64,000 nucleotides of DNA from an uncultured Megasphaera sp. (GTDB lineage: Bacteria; Bacillota; Negativicutes; Veillonellales; Megasphaeraceae), in assembly GCA_934193515.1 (NCBI GenBank), contig CAKPVJ010000001.1, positions 124,001 through 188,000 of the forward strand, read 5' to 3'. Under the pieces are notes generated by a model. That model was not told where the DNA came from. It saw only the letters and a list, made by a program, of their open reading frames with translations, and made no database searches. A program made the translations under genes and the position numbers. Shown here piece after piece: positions 40,778 through 48,466 of this stretch. Each line of letters begins with the position of its first letter. Position 1 is the first letter of the stretch.

Positions 40778-41616
40778 TTATGTAGTGTAATTACTGCATT
40801 TTTTCCCATGTTTCTCTCTTCTCATCTTTACTGTAATATGCCATCCCAGTTCGTCAGAATAGCTGCTTTGTGCATCTGTGAAAATATACCCCGGATATTC
40901 TTTTTCCCACGCCATAGCATTATCCGTTTGGCTGCTCAATGCTTCCAGCTTTCTGTGTGAATACTTATAGTCATTTTTCTTTACAATCGGTTCTTTCAGC
41001 CCCTGGGAGCATGTCCAGGCCTTCTCATTGATAGCCCCTTTCTGTTTCATCATGTATCGCACGGCCGCTTCAATACCGTGTTCGTCCGGCTGCAGTCTGT
41101 CTATATTGACATATCCAAGATGACGTCCTTTTTTTCTCCTTTCCGTTTTCTTGCGCGCCATAAATCTTCCATCGTATCTCTTGGCAGGCCGCATCGAATC
41201 AATACATGATGATGAACACCTTCTACGGTGCCGTCTGTCTTTTCTTTTTTACTTTCCAGCACACTAATATATTTGCAGTGCGCTATCTTTTGTCTATCGC
41301 ATTCACGGTTTATTCTTCGAATATAATTGCTGAATATTTTTTTGGCGTCTTTCTTCGTTTTGGGTCGGCACCAGCTGGCATATGTAAGATGCATGAAGAA
41401 ATCGCCTTCTCCAAAGTTCGTATTCGCTTTTTGTATTAAATACCGCAGACGATTCTTTTTATTTTCTTTGATTTGCTTCGGGCTCGATTTTCTTCTTGCT
41501 ATTTTTCCCTTTTTTCCTCTTTTTCTCATATCGGCTAATTGAAACAAATCAATTTCAATGAATTCATGTTCTTTCATCGTCCCGCATATTGTTCTCTTTT
41601 CTCTTACAAATCCCAT
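40778..41616 (-). CDS. HUH-type replication protein in two frames
   Basis: Frame 1 (41616-41101) holds FFMHLTYASW, IRRINRECDRQK and the HUH-like GVHHHVLIRCGL; frame 2 (to 40778) holds NIDRLQPDEHGIEAAVRYMM and YPGYIFTDAQSSYSDELGWH. These are consecutive parts of one rolling-circle-type Rep seen in Firmicute phages and plasmids. The frames join by a -1 shift at A_AAA_AAG (41128-41134). Without the shift frame 1 ends after 171 residues. Either programmed frameshifting, a recent indel in the A7 run, or a read error. Confidence 0.75.
41128..41134 (-). other. Candidate -1 frameshift site A_AAA_AAG
   Basis: Frame-1 codons read GGA GAA AAA AAG GAC; slipping back one base gives GGA CGT CAT and enters frame 2 exactly. 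This heptamer is the dnaX-type slip site. AAAGGAG just upstream is ribosome-site-like but closer than the dnaX stimulator. Confidence 0.5.
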
Positions 41617-41642
41617 AGCCTGTTTCCTACCTATTTTCTTTG

Positions 41643-41701
41643 GTTGAAAACTTAATACCCATTACCAGCCCGCATCGTGCCTGACGCACGAAATTTTCAA
41701 C
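41643..41701. repeat. Inverted repeat before the Rep gene, possible origin
   Basis: GTTGAAAA (41643-41650) / TTTTCAAC (41694-41701) enclosing hairpin CGTGC/GCACG (41676-41690) and TTAATACCCATTACC. It lies 27 bases upstream of the Rep start and overlaps the end of the DUF3310 gene. Could be the nick site for Rep or a leader structure. Confidence 0.4.
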
Positions 41702-42095
41702 GCAATATTTCTTTTAATTTATGGATGTACCATTCTGCTTTTTCTAAATCTTCCGTCCCGTTTTTCTGTTTCCATCGCCATAAATATTTAATGGCGTTTC
41801 CAGTGCAAAACGCTTCCAGCCCTTTCAGCTGGCATACAGCCGATTGAATAGCATCAATGCATTCAATTTCGCCGTCTCCCTTATAATGATTGGGATGATT
41901 TACGACATTTTTTATCTGTTCTTCTTTTTTATATTTTGTGCTTGCATTTTCCGTCGGCGGCGTTTCTGTATCATCGCTTTCTTTCATATATTTAATAAAT
42001 TCATCAATCGCCAGCCGATCATCTTCTATTTCTTTTTCATAAATGTTTTCCCATTGGTTTGTTTTTTCATTGTATTTCCGTATATTAATTTCCAT
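41697..42095 (-). CDS. DUF3310 family protein
   Basis: 132 residues. The C-terminal half, VNHPNHYKGDGEIECIDAIQ to AIKYLWRWKQKNGTEDLEKA, is the DUF3310 (SaV-like) signature found in phage replication and nucleotide metabolism regions; biochemical role unclear. Start at 42095 after GAGGAG; the longer version overlaps the previous gene. Confidence 0.85.
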   Translation of the reverse strand: MEINIRKYNEKTNQWENIYEKEIEDDRLAIDEFIKYMKESDDTETPPTENASTKYKKEEQIKNVVNHPNHYKGDGEIECIDAIQSAVCQLKGLEAFCTGNAIKYLWRWKQKNGTEDLEKAEWYIHKLKEILR

Positions 42096-42109
42096 CGTTT
42101 TTTCTCCTC

Positions 42110-42280
42110 TCAATCCGCATCCATTGAAATAATCACTGCCACTCCCATGGCCAAACACCCACCAAATCCGATTTTAAACGCTATCGGCATAGGTGTTTCC
42201 AATATAGTGATTGCTATACATAAAAAAATCATCACTGCCGCTATACAAAACAGCATTTTGGCTATCGTGACTTTATTCAT
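42110..42280 (-). CDS. 56-residue membrane protein
   Basis: Two hydrophobic segments: MLFCIAAVMIFLCIAITILE and GFGGCLAMGVAVIISMD. Start overlaps the stop of the previous gene. Function unknown. Confidence 0.6.
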   Translation of the reverse strand: MNKVTIAKMLFCIAAVMIFLCIAITILETPMPIAFKIGFGGCLAMGVAVIISMDAD

Positions 42281-42479
42281 TTTTGTTGATTTCCCCTTTA
42301 TAGTGCATTTTGACTTCTTGCTTTCTCATTTCATGCATGACGACAGAAACGGTTTCTTGTAAATGTTTGGCCGCCTTTTTGGTTATTTTTTCATACGGCT
42401 TTTGATATTCTGCGCAGCCATTCTTTTTCCATTCTTCATACACAGCCAGCTGTATCGCTTTTTCATCGTATTTCTTCAT
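42273..42479 (-). CDS. Uncharacterised 68-residue protein
   Basis: Charged and helical (MKKYDEKAIQLAVYEEWKKN). In the early operon, overlapping the next gene. No motif recognised. Confidence 0.55.
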   Translation of the reverse strand: MKKYDEKAIQLAVYEEWKKNGCAEYQKPYEKITKKAAKHLQETVSVVMHEMRKQEVKMHYKGEINKNE

Positions 42480-42512
42480 TCTTTCGGCTCCTTGGATTAT
42501 AAAAAAATGATT

Positions 42513-43160
42513 TTACATGCTAAGTTTGGCTTTTCCATAAATTTCCGCGCGATAACGAAACGTAGACAGCGGCATACCACATTCTCTAGCCGCTGCCATT
42601 CCGGATATTTCCCCGCATTTCCATCTCCGGTACATGCTATAAAAATTATTTGGCAATGGTTTGGATGGCCGTCCAAACCGCACGCCTCTTGCCTTTGCCG
42701 CCGCAATGCCTTCGGCCTGCCGCTGATGAATCATGTTGCGTTCGTTTTCTGCTACAAATGACAATATCTGCAGCACTACGTCACTTAAAAACGTACCAAT
42801 TAAATCCTTGCCCCGCCGCGTATCCAGCAGTGGCATATTTAATACGACAATGTCAGCTCCCTTGTCTTTCGTCAAAGTGCGCCATTGTATCAATATTTCT
42901 TCGTAGTTGCGCCCCAGGCGGTCAATGCTTTTGATGTAAAGCAAATCGCCTCTTTTTATTTTCTTCATCATTTTTTGATACTGCGGCCTGTCAAAGTCTT
43001 TGCCGGACTGTTTGTCCGCATAGATATTTTTTGGGGCTACGCCACTTTCTTGTAATGCGACTAGCTGCCGCTCTTCATTCTGTTCTTTGGTCGATACTCT
43101 GATGTAACCGTAAACAGCTGATTTGACATTACTTTTTTCACTCCCGACGAACGTTGCCAT
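42513..43160 (-). CDS. Small serine recombinase (resolvase/invertase)
   Basis: 215 residues. Catalytic Ser in YIRVSTKEQ, Arg in DRLGRN, and the C-terminal helix-turn-helix (GMAAARECGMPLSTFRYRAE) of Hin/Tn3-type recombinases. Unusual inside a replication module; no invertible segment or crossover inverted repeat was found nearby. It may resolve genome multimers. Confidence 0.88.
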   Translation of the reverse strand: MATFVGSEKSNVKSAVYGYIRVSTKEQNEERQLVALQESGVAPKNIYADKQSGKDFDRPQYQKMMKKIKRGDLLYIKSIDRLGRNYEEILIQWRTLTKDKGADIVVLNMPLLDTRRGKDLIGTFLSDVVLQILSFVAENERNMIHQRQAEGIAAAKARGVRFGRPSKPLPNNFYSMYRRWKCGEISGMAAARECGMPLSTFRYRAEIYGKAKLSM

Positions 43161-43180
43161 GCTCTTTTTCTGCTCCTTTC

Positions 43181-43384
43181 TTACGTTTTATAAATTACGC
43201 TGCCAAACATCTTTGCTGCAGGGGTATAGCTGGCAGCCATTGGCCCTTCCTTGCCGCACTTTTTACAATATGCCTGCGTATATATTTCTCCATCTACTTT
43301 CCGCAGCCGCATCCTTGCTTTTGCGCCGCATCGCGGGCAGTTTCCAAGGTATGCCGTTCCTTCCCGCTTCTTTCTCTCCATCAC
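43181..43384 (-). CDS. Zinc-ribbon protein, Lar-like
   Basis: 67 residues with CPRCGAKARM and CKKCGKEGPMA, a four-Cys ribbon. The second half resembles phage restriction-alleviation (Lar) proteins, but that role is not shown by any specific residue. Confidence 0.6.
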   Translation of the reverse strand: MMERKKREGTAYLGNCPRCGAKARMRLRKVDGEIYTQAYCKKCGKEGPMAASYTPAAKMFGSVIYKT

Positions 43385-43421
43385 GCCTGCACCTCCTTCA
43401 TTTCAATGCTAACGTTTTCCT

Positions 43422-43826
43422 TTAAAAGGGTATTTCTTCTTCGGCTTCACTGCCCATATCATCAAAGCGATGTCCTGGCTCTGCCGGTTTTCTATCATCT
43501 GATTTTTTCGGTAAAATCGTCTGTCCTATCAGCCGTGCTGTAAGCTCGGTCATATATTGCTTCCTGCCTTCTTTTTCATAGATGCGTGTTTCCTCAGCTC
43601 CGCATATTATGACAGGCATGCCTTTTTTCAGTATATCTGCTGCCGCTTCCGCTAAATTTCCCCAAACTACAACCCGCTTCCAAACCGTTTTTTCCTGCCA
43701 ATCACCTTTACTATTTTTGTATCCAGCGTTAACAGCCACCGGAAAGCGAACAATCGCCAATCCCTTTTCTGTAAATCGCACATCCGGATCTGCGCCGACC
43801 CGTCCCGCTATCTGTGTAGTATTCAT
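43422..43826 (-). CDS. ssb: Single-stranded DNA-binding protein
   Basis: 134 residues, OB-fold start MNTTQIAGRVGADPDVRFTE and the acidic tip ending EEEIPF that recruits replication partners. AAGGAG before the ATG comes from the end of the small membrane gene. Confidence 0.93.
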   Translation of the reverse strand: MNTTQIAGRVGADPDVRFTEKGLAIVRFPVAVNAGYKNSKGDWQEKTVWKRVVVWGNLAEAAADILKKGMPVIICGAEETRIYEKEGRKQYMTELTARLIGQTILPKKSDDRKPAEPGHRFDDMGSEAEEEIPF

Positions 43827-43836
43827 GTTTATCTCC

Positions 43837-43935
43837 TTATACTCTCCATACCAAAACAGTAATCAATACTGCCCAAAACAACAGGCAGCCAATCATTACA
43901 ACACCATACGCCGCCGTTTTTGTCTTATCTATCAT
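43837..43935 (-). CDS. 32-residue membrane peptide
   Basis: MIDKTKTAAYGVVMIGCLLF then WAVLITVLVWRV. GAGAGGAG leader; its stop region supplies the ssb ribosome site, so translation is coupled. Too short for strong proof. Confidence 0.5.
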   Translation of the reverse strand: MIDKTKTAAYGVVMIGCLLFWAVLITVLVWRV

Positions 43936-43953
43936 CGTGGTTTCTCCTCTCTT

Positions 43954-44214
43954 TTAATCTCTTCGGTTCATGATTGCCGCCGCCATGTTCGGTGCCAGTT
44001 TTTCCGCTTCGACAGTCCCTTCAAGCGGTAAATGACGCGTTCTCCAAAGAGTATGTCCTTCACGCAAATAGTCACACATACTAGATATCTTACATCCATT
44101 GCATACTTTCAAATAAGATTCTCCATCCATTTCGATAGGATTTCCATCCATGATTTGGTTACAATAATCAATCAGCGTATTCATTGCCTTGATTGCTTCA
44201 TTGTCTGTAATCAT
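43954..44214 (-). CDS. Uncharacterised Cys-containing protein
   Basis: 86 residues with VCNGCKISSMC, a possible metal site, and a C-terminal Met/Ala-rich helix. Part of the early operon. Function unknown. Confidence 0.55.
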   Translation of the reverse strand: MITDNEAIKAMNTLIDYCNQIMDGNPIEMDGESYLKVCNGCKISSMCDYLREGHTLWRTRHLPLEGTVEAEKLAPNMAAAIMNRRD

Positions 44215-44237
44215 TCATTTTCTCCTTCTTACTCCCA

Positions 44238-44561
44238 TTACTTCAAATAGCTCCATCTGACAACATGATACATTCCCGTGCATTTATGCGGCGCATTCTT
44301 TTGATGTTCGCTTACTCGGAAAGCCGCCGGTCTTATAATTCCGTTTGCGAATTTTTCATAGCCAAATCGAGCTGTTGTGTAGTATTCTTTTTTCAGCCCA
44401 TGCGCGGCTGTATCTATAGCCGCATCCACCCGCTTGATATGTACTAATACTTTTTTACTTCTGTATCTTGTAAATTTCACGCCATCTTCAGAATATGCCG
44501 ATTCGATTTCTGTTATTGCCGGCGCTTTCTCATAAATCCACTTTATTTTTCTTTTTCTCAT
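44238..44561 (-). CDS. Uncharacterised basic early protein
   Basis: 107 residues, beta-like in the middle (KFTRYRSKKVLVHIKRVDAA), rich in Lys, Arg and His. No family recognised. Confidence 0.55.
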   Translation of the reverse strand: MRKRKIKWIYEKAPAITEIESAYSEDGVKFTRYRSKKVLVHIKRVDAAIDTAAHGLKKEYYTTARFGYEKFANGIIRPAAFRVSEHQKNAPHKCTGMYHVVRWSYLK

Positions 44562-44610
44562 CTTTTCTCAGTCCTTTACCTTGTAATTTTCACAGTTTTC
44601 CCTCTCCGCA

Positions 44611-44871
44611 CTATTCTTCATCGCTTTCCGTGACTTTTCGTATGTAGTCTTTAAAAAAACGCCGCCATGTCTTTACTTCTACGCCATGTGCCGCGATGTG
44701 ATGTTTTCGGCACAGACATACTACATTTTGCAATTCGTCTTTCCCGCCATGTGAGCGGAACATGATATGATGCACGTCTACAGCCGGTCTGCCGCATACA
44801 ACACACATATATTTATCTCTTGCGGCGGCTGCCATTCGTACCTTAAGCCATTTTCTTCTATTCTTGTTCAT
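44611..44871 (-). CDS. HNH endonuclease
   Basis: 86 residues. CVVCGRPAVDVHHI, then NVVCLCRKHHIAAHG gives the zinc Cys pairs and the HH..N..H catalytic core. HNH proteins often assist cos cleavage in siphophages, though those usually lie beside terminase; here it is in the early operon. Confidence 0.88.
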   Translation of the reverse strand: MNKNRRKWLKVRMAAAARDKYMCVVCGRPAVDVHHIMFRSHGGKDELQNVVCLCRKHHIAAHGVEVKTWRRFFKDYIRKVTESDEE

Positions 44872-45172
44872 TTTTTGACACCCCCGAAAAATCGCCCAGT
44901 TTCTTTAATGTTTCGCCCATCCAGCACGTCATCATGATGATGTATTCCCGCGGCGTATCTTGTACCATTTCTTTTTGCGCTTTTTCATTTACGTAATTAT
45001 TCAGCTCTAAAAATTCTTTATTCAGCTCATTATATATATCCATCATTTGCTCTTTTGAAAACGATTTAAGCATTTTTATTTTTTCCGGATATGTCATGTC
45101 GGAAAAGCAGCTGTTTTTCCATCTGCCGTCCCGGTTTACTCTGAAATAAATACCGTCAAGATTTCTGTCCAT
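44858..45172 (-). CDS. Uncharacterised early protein
   Basis: 104 residues, helical and acidic (KEQMMDIYNELNKEFLELNN). Overlaps HNH and the following upstream gene by 14-17 bases. No function visible. Confidence 0.55.
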   Translation of the reverse strand: MDRNLDGIYFRVNRDGRWKNSCFSDMTYPEKIKMLKSFSKEQMMDIYNELNKEFLELNNYVNEKAQKEMVQDTPREYIIMMTCWMGETLKKLGDFSGVSKNEQE

Positions 45173-45773
45173 TTACCTCTCCTTCTTTCAAATAAATTGC
45201 ATGTTTTGGTCCAATGTCGGCCGGACCATGTTCTTTTCTGTATTTTTCATACATCGTAGATCGCACGCCGCATTCTTGGCGCATGCATTCAAAAAAATCC
45301 CATATTTGTACTTCTTGCCGTTTTATTAAAAAAGAATAATCAAACAGTTTATTTTGCAATGCTTTAATTCTTTCCTTTTTAAATTTGTAATCTGTATATA
45401 AAATATGGGTATTTGCCATGATGACTTCCGTAAGCAGTGAGCGGATCAGCTTTACCTGCGCTTTATCTTTACTTTTATTCGTCATGACTCTTTCTATTGC
45501 TTCGGCATACCGCTCCATTTTTTTGCTATCGTATCCATTGGCTTCTAAATCTTCCAGCCATTTTTTATTCAATGCCGCGGTGCAGTCTTTTCGCTGCTCT
45601 GTCATTTTTTTGTCTAGCTCTAAAAAGCGGTATCTGCCCCACAAAAACCGGTCATGCAGCGCTTGCAGCAGCAATACGTTTGATATTTCCGCTGCCGCTT
45701 CCAAGCTCGCAACGCATCGCATCGTATACCCAGATACGCTGCTTTTTCTCAAAGAGCGGCTTACATCGTACAT
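45156..45773 (-). CDS. Uncharacterised helical early protein
   Basis: 205 residues, long helices, many Lys and Arg (TNKSKDKAQVKLIRSLLTEV). Start at 45773 is placed by GGAGG seven bases before. No homologue recognised. Confidence 0.55.
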   Translation of the reverse strand: MYDVSRSLRKSSVSGYTMRCVASLEAAAEISNVLLLQALHDRFLWGRYRFLELDKKMTEQRKDCTAALNKKWLEDLEANGYDSKKMERYAEAIERVMTNKSKDKAQVKLIRSLLTEVIMANTHILYTDYKFKKERIKALQNKLFDYSFLIKRQEVQIWDFFECMRQECGVRSTMYEKYRKEHGPADIGPKHAIYLKEGEVNGQKS

Positions 45774-45775
45774 GC

Positions 45776-46183
45776 TCATTCCTCCCGATTCCAATCATTT
45801 GCCAAAATATCTTGTACTTTCGGTCTCCACGGTTCTGTTTTTCCATCCTGCCAGTGCAGTATAAATCCCGTGTTATTGATAGTGATGTATTTTTTACCCG
45901 GAGAAAAGCTGTCTCTGCGTATTTTCCCGCCTTGCTGACAATACAGCAGAGCCACGCCAAAGCCTATTCCTTTTTCTCCTACTGTTCTAAACGTTTTGCT
46001 AAATCGGCTTTCGGGCATCCACGCACGAAAGCCGTCGCCGTATTCCAGCAAATACCCGTTTCGTTCCTTGCCGCCTATTTTTTTATTTAATATCTTTTCC
46101 GCTTCCAACCGTTCTTTTCGCTCTCCATAACAAATTTGTACGCGAATATATTCTTTTGCTCTAGTTCGTTCAGGATGTACCAA
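45776..46183 (-). CDS. Candidate Tad2-like (DUF2829) anti-Thoeris protein
   Basis: 135 residues from a TTG after AGAGGAG. Residues about 72-133 show the DUF2829 pattern: FGVALLYCQQGGKIRRDSF, a beta pair, then EPWRPKVQDILANDW, close to the family's W.(S/P)..D.LA.DW ending. Tad2 proteins sequester the signalling molecule of Thoeris defence. The N-terminal part (GYLLEYGDGFRAWMPESRFS) looks like a second small phage domain. Early-operon position fits an anti-defence gene. Confidence 0.6.
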   Translation of the reverse strand: MVHPERTRAKEYIRVQICYGERKERLEAEKILNKKIGGKERNGYLLEYGDGFRAWMPESRFSKTFRTVGEKGIGFGVALLYCQQGGKIRRDSFSPGKKYITINNTGFILHWQDGKTEPWRPKVQDILANDWNREE

Positions 46184-46199
46184 GACGACTCCTCTTTTC

Positions 46200-46269
46200 T
46201 ATGGTATAATCAAGTTGTGTATTTTTTTTGTATTAGCCGTTACTTGCGCCAACAGGTAACGGCTTTTTT
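46200..46269 (+). ncRNA. Candidate short RNA divergent from the Tad2-like gene
   Basis: Extended -10 TATGGTATAAT (46200-46210), identical to that at 5941-5951, then about 50 bases ending in terminator GCCGTTAC/GTAACGGC plus six T (46236-46269). It points away from the minus-strand gene below it, the same geometry as the RNAs at 1694, 3083 and 5931. Confidence 0.45.
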
Positions 46270-46273
46270 CTAT

Positions 46274-46531
46274 TTATTTTTGTGAAATATGGTTTATCAA
46301 AAACCGTTTCATTCTCTTTTTAACTTCGTAAGGGATGTCATCAAATGCATCATCTAGCAAAGCAGTCAGTGATGCTACTACAGCTGCTTCTTCTCCTTTA
46401 ATCAGAGAAGTAGCCGAACCGGATTCTTCGGATACTGCCAAAAAGATAATTGCATCGGTCCCGTCCGGCTTTAATTTACTCATTTCTTCCGTCATCTTTC
46501 TCAATAAGTCCATAGTTTTTTTGTCTATCAT
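46274..46531 (-). CDS. Uncharacterised acidic protein
   Basis: 85 residues, ending with a helix KKRMKRFLINHISQK. No motif recognised; in line with the early operon. Confidence 0.55.
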   Translation of the reverse strand: MIDKKTMDLLRKMTEEMSKLKPDGTDAIIFLAVSEESGSATSLIKGEEAAVVASLTALLDDAFDDIPYEVKKRMKRFLINHISQK

Positions 46532-46546
46532 GTATAATCTCTCCTT

Positions 46547-46813
46547 TTATTTGCTGATTTTCAGCCGCATCCCCGGCCGGATACCATCTTGGCCAAGTTG
46601 ATTATCTTCTACAATTTTTGCTATCGTCTGCCGGATATCGTCTTCGTCGGACGTGTACCGCCCGGCAATATCCCACAGCGTGTCGCCGTCTTCTACCGTG
46701 TAGTACGTAATGGCGGGCTGTGGCTTATCTGCTTGCCCGACGTACACGCCCAGCGCCACGGCAACCGCAAATACCGCAGCAATCAATTTACCCCTGCCTT
46801 TTCTTCTTCTCAT
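46547..46813 (-). CDS. Membrane-anchored LysM protein
   Basis: 88 residues: basic start MRRRKGRGKL, one membrane span (IAAVFAVAVALGVYVG), then a LysM domain (YTVEDGDTLWDIAGRYTSDE ... GIRPGMRLKI). This is the architecture of YneA-type cell-division inhibitors of the SOS response. As a phage early gene it might hold back division or bind new wall. Function inferred from architecture only. Confidence 0.8.
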   Translation of the reverse strand: MRRRKGRGKLIAAVFAVAVALGVYVGQADKPQPAITYYTVEDGDTLWDIAGRYTSDEDDIRQTIAKIVEDNQLGQDGIRPGMRLKISK

Positions 46814-46833
46814 GTTTCTTCACCTCGTCTTTC

Positions 46834-47073
46834 TTATGGTAAAATGCCCGTATCATGATACTGAACACATGCATGCTCAACGATCACTTTACTAACACCC
46901 AAATATTGGGCAAATTTATCTGGGCTAATATGATAGGACCACCGTTTCCCATTGGCTCCCAGCGTAGCTGTGCCAAACGGGAATCGCTGATTTCTCAGTC
47001 CCATACAAACAAACATAACGCCTTTTCCTAACATCGCCGCTGCCACTTTAGGCGGTACACATTTTGTTTTCAT
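46834..47073 (-). CDS. Excisionase-like HTH protein
   Basis: 79 residues. PPKVAAAMLGKGVMFVCMGL is a helix-turn-helix of MerR/Xis type, then RFPFGTATLGANGKRWSYHI SPDKF. Located downstream of cro like a phage xis or early activator. Which of the two is not decidable here. Confidence 0.65.
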   Translation of the reverse strand: MKTKCVPPKVAAAMLGKGVMFVCMGLRNQRFPFGTATLGANGKRWSYHISPDKFAQYLGVSKVIVEHACVQYHDTGILP

Positions 47074-47121
47074 CTTCTTTACCCCCTTTCAAAAACCTGG
47101 CAATTCGTTTGCATAGCCACC

Positions 47122-47217
47122 TTACAGAATCCAGTCGCCTGCCTGCTTGAGAATATCAAGTATCATTGCCGGAACGTTATCAAGCTCGACATTGACGTTA
47201 CGGCTGCAGCCGCTCAA
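47122..47217 (-). CDS. Possible 31-residue peptide
   Basis: From a TTG after AGAAGGCGG: SGCSRNVNVELDNVPAMILD then ILKQAGDWIL. Codon use looks coding-like and nothing else explains 47074-47247, but the evidence is thin. Confidence 0.3.
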   Translation of the reverse strand: MSGCSRNVNVELDNVPAMILDILKQAGDWIL

Positions 47218-47247
47218 TATGTCCGCCTTCTTGAAATAAAAAAAAAA

Positions 47248-47263
47248 CGATATTTCGTGTTTA
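47248..47263. promoter_or_regulatory. Extra operator-like site at the cro 3' end
   Basis: CGATATTTCGTGTTTA, the full repeat of the switch operators, overlaps the cro stop codon. Confidence 0.55.
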
Positions 47264-47458
47264 TTGGGTAGAAAAAAGAATTTCTAAAGGCAAGTTGCTA
47301 TTTAATGCTTCTTTAATTTTTAAACATTCGTCAAAAGTTATTGGGTATTTTCCCTGTAATTTTGCAAGTAAAGTCTGATAGCGTATATTGGTCTTTTTGG
47401 CTAATATCTTTTTAGTCATACCTTTTCTTAATATTTCAATATTAAGTTCTTTATACAT
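47261..47458 (-). CDS. Cro-like repressor
   Basis: 65 residues, helix-turn-helix (TKKILAKKTNIRYQTLLAKL, then FDECLKIKEALNSNL). First gene of the leftward early operon, divergent from the CI-like gene. AGGAGGC lies upstream of the ATG. Confidence 0.82.
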   Translation of the reverse strand: MYKELNIEILRKGMTKKILAKKTNIRYQTLLAKLQGKYPITFDECLKIKEALNSNLPLEILFSTQ

Positions 47459-47474
47459 GTTAATCGCCTCCTAT

Positions 47475-47531
47475 GACACGAAATATCGTTTTTCTTACTT
47501 TTATAATATTATGATATTTCGTGTTTGTCAA
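47475..47531 (-). promoter_or_regulatory. Early leftward promoter with operators
   Basis: Minus-strand TTGACA (47526-47531), 17 bases, TATTAT (47503-47508). Operator GATATTTCGTGTTT (47513-47526) fills the spacer and an inverted copy GACACGAAATATCGT (47475-47489) lies over the transcript start. Confidence 0.85.
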
Positions 47532-47553
47532 TATTTTTCAGTATGTTAATTAC

Positions 47554-47601
47554 TATATTTCGTGTTTTAGTATTGATATTTCGTGTTTAACATGGTATTA
47601 T
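47554..47601 (+). promoter_or_regulatory. CI-like repressor promoter with operators
   Basis: Plus-strand TTGATA (47573-47578), 17 bases, TATTAT (47596-47601). Operators TATATTTCGTGTTT (47554-47567) and GATATTTCGTGTTT (47575-47588); the latter covers the -35 and spacer, giving autoregulation. Confidence 0.82.
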
Positions 47602-47626
47602 CTAATTAAATAATGAGGAGGGTCAA

Positions 47627-48004
47627 ATGAAAAGGGAGCAGTATTTAAAAGAAAAAATTCTTGAAGAAGGAAACATCAAAGACTTTGCTACAAAAATCAA
47701 TATGCCCTATACTACCTTACTGTCTATTTTAAAGAATATTGGCGGTGCCTCTATTGATAATATCTTCAAAATTTGTAAAGGATTAAATATAACCGCAGAA
47801 GCATTAAATAACTGTGGAAATGTAAATCATCAAAAAGATATTTCAAACAGTAGCTACGCAATTAATATCCCTGATTTAACCGAGGCAATCAATCTTTATA
47901 AATGCCTTGATGAAATAGATCGCAGTGAAATCCGCGGCGAAATGAAAGGCATGCTGCGTGCTGATAAATATAAGTCAAAGATTAAAGACGAATCGGCAGG
48001 ATAA
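47627..48004 (+). CDS. CI-like lysogeny repressor
   Basis: 125 residues. N-terminal helix-turn-helix (GNIKDFATKINMPYTTLLSI) and a helical C-terminus ending DESAG, with no Ser-Lys peptidase, so it is not self-cleaving like lambda CI. GAGGAGGG precedes the ATG. Inactivation may need an antirepressor (the Rha or BRO/DinD proteins here). Confidence 0.82.
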   Translation: MKREQYLKEKILEEGNIKDFATKINMPYTTLLSILKNIGGASIDNIFKICKGLNITAEALNNCGNVNHQKDISNSSYAINIPDLTEAINLYKCLDEIDRSEIRGEMKGMLRADKYKSKIKDESAG

Positions 48005-48046
48005 TCGAAGTCGATTTTAATTTGAGAAGGAAGGAATGACCTATAT

Positions 48047-48304
48047 ATGACTACTCTCAATGTTGTTAATGAATCTATATTTGAATCTATCAAACATATT
48101 GACGAATATAATCAAGAATATTGGCTGACTAGAGAATTACAAACTGTATTAGAATATAAAAGATGGGATAAATTTCTAAATATCATAGATAAAGCAAAAA
48201 AAGCCTGCGAAGGCAGTAATAATGCGGTATCCGATCATTTTTCCCAAGTGGGAAAAATGATTTCTCTAGCTAAAGGTGCATTCAGAAAGGTGGAAGACTT
48301 ATGA
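48047..48304 (+). pseudogene. N-terminal fragment of a DinD-like gene
   Basis: 85 residues matching the start of DinD: IFESIKHIDEYNQEYWLTRE and KACEGSNNAVSDHFSQVGKM, ending KVEDL where DinD would continue with a YKLSRYACYL-like stretch. The rest of that gene is not in frame; the DinD C-terminus is found in the next gene joined to another N-terminus. Confidence 0.75.
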
Positions 48305-48461
48305 ATATTTCCAATACCGTAGTGAATTGGAATACGAATTCCATTGTTTCCGCTATTCGACAATATTCAATCTAATCAACGTACCCAAAGACCTGAGCAG
48401 GACTACCCTTGACACAGTATTGAAAATCATAGGCGTCCTCAAAGCACGGGAAAAGGAATGA
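48305..48461 (+). other. Junction segment between the two DinD pieces
   Basis: An open frame here ends VPKDLSRTTLDTVLKIIGVL KAREKE and could be the 3' end of a foreign gene, but it has no start or ribosome site of its own. Probably recombination debris. Confidence 0.4.
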
Positions 48462-48466
48462 TAAAA

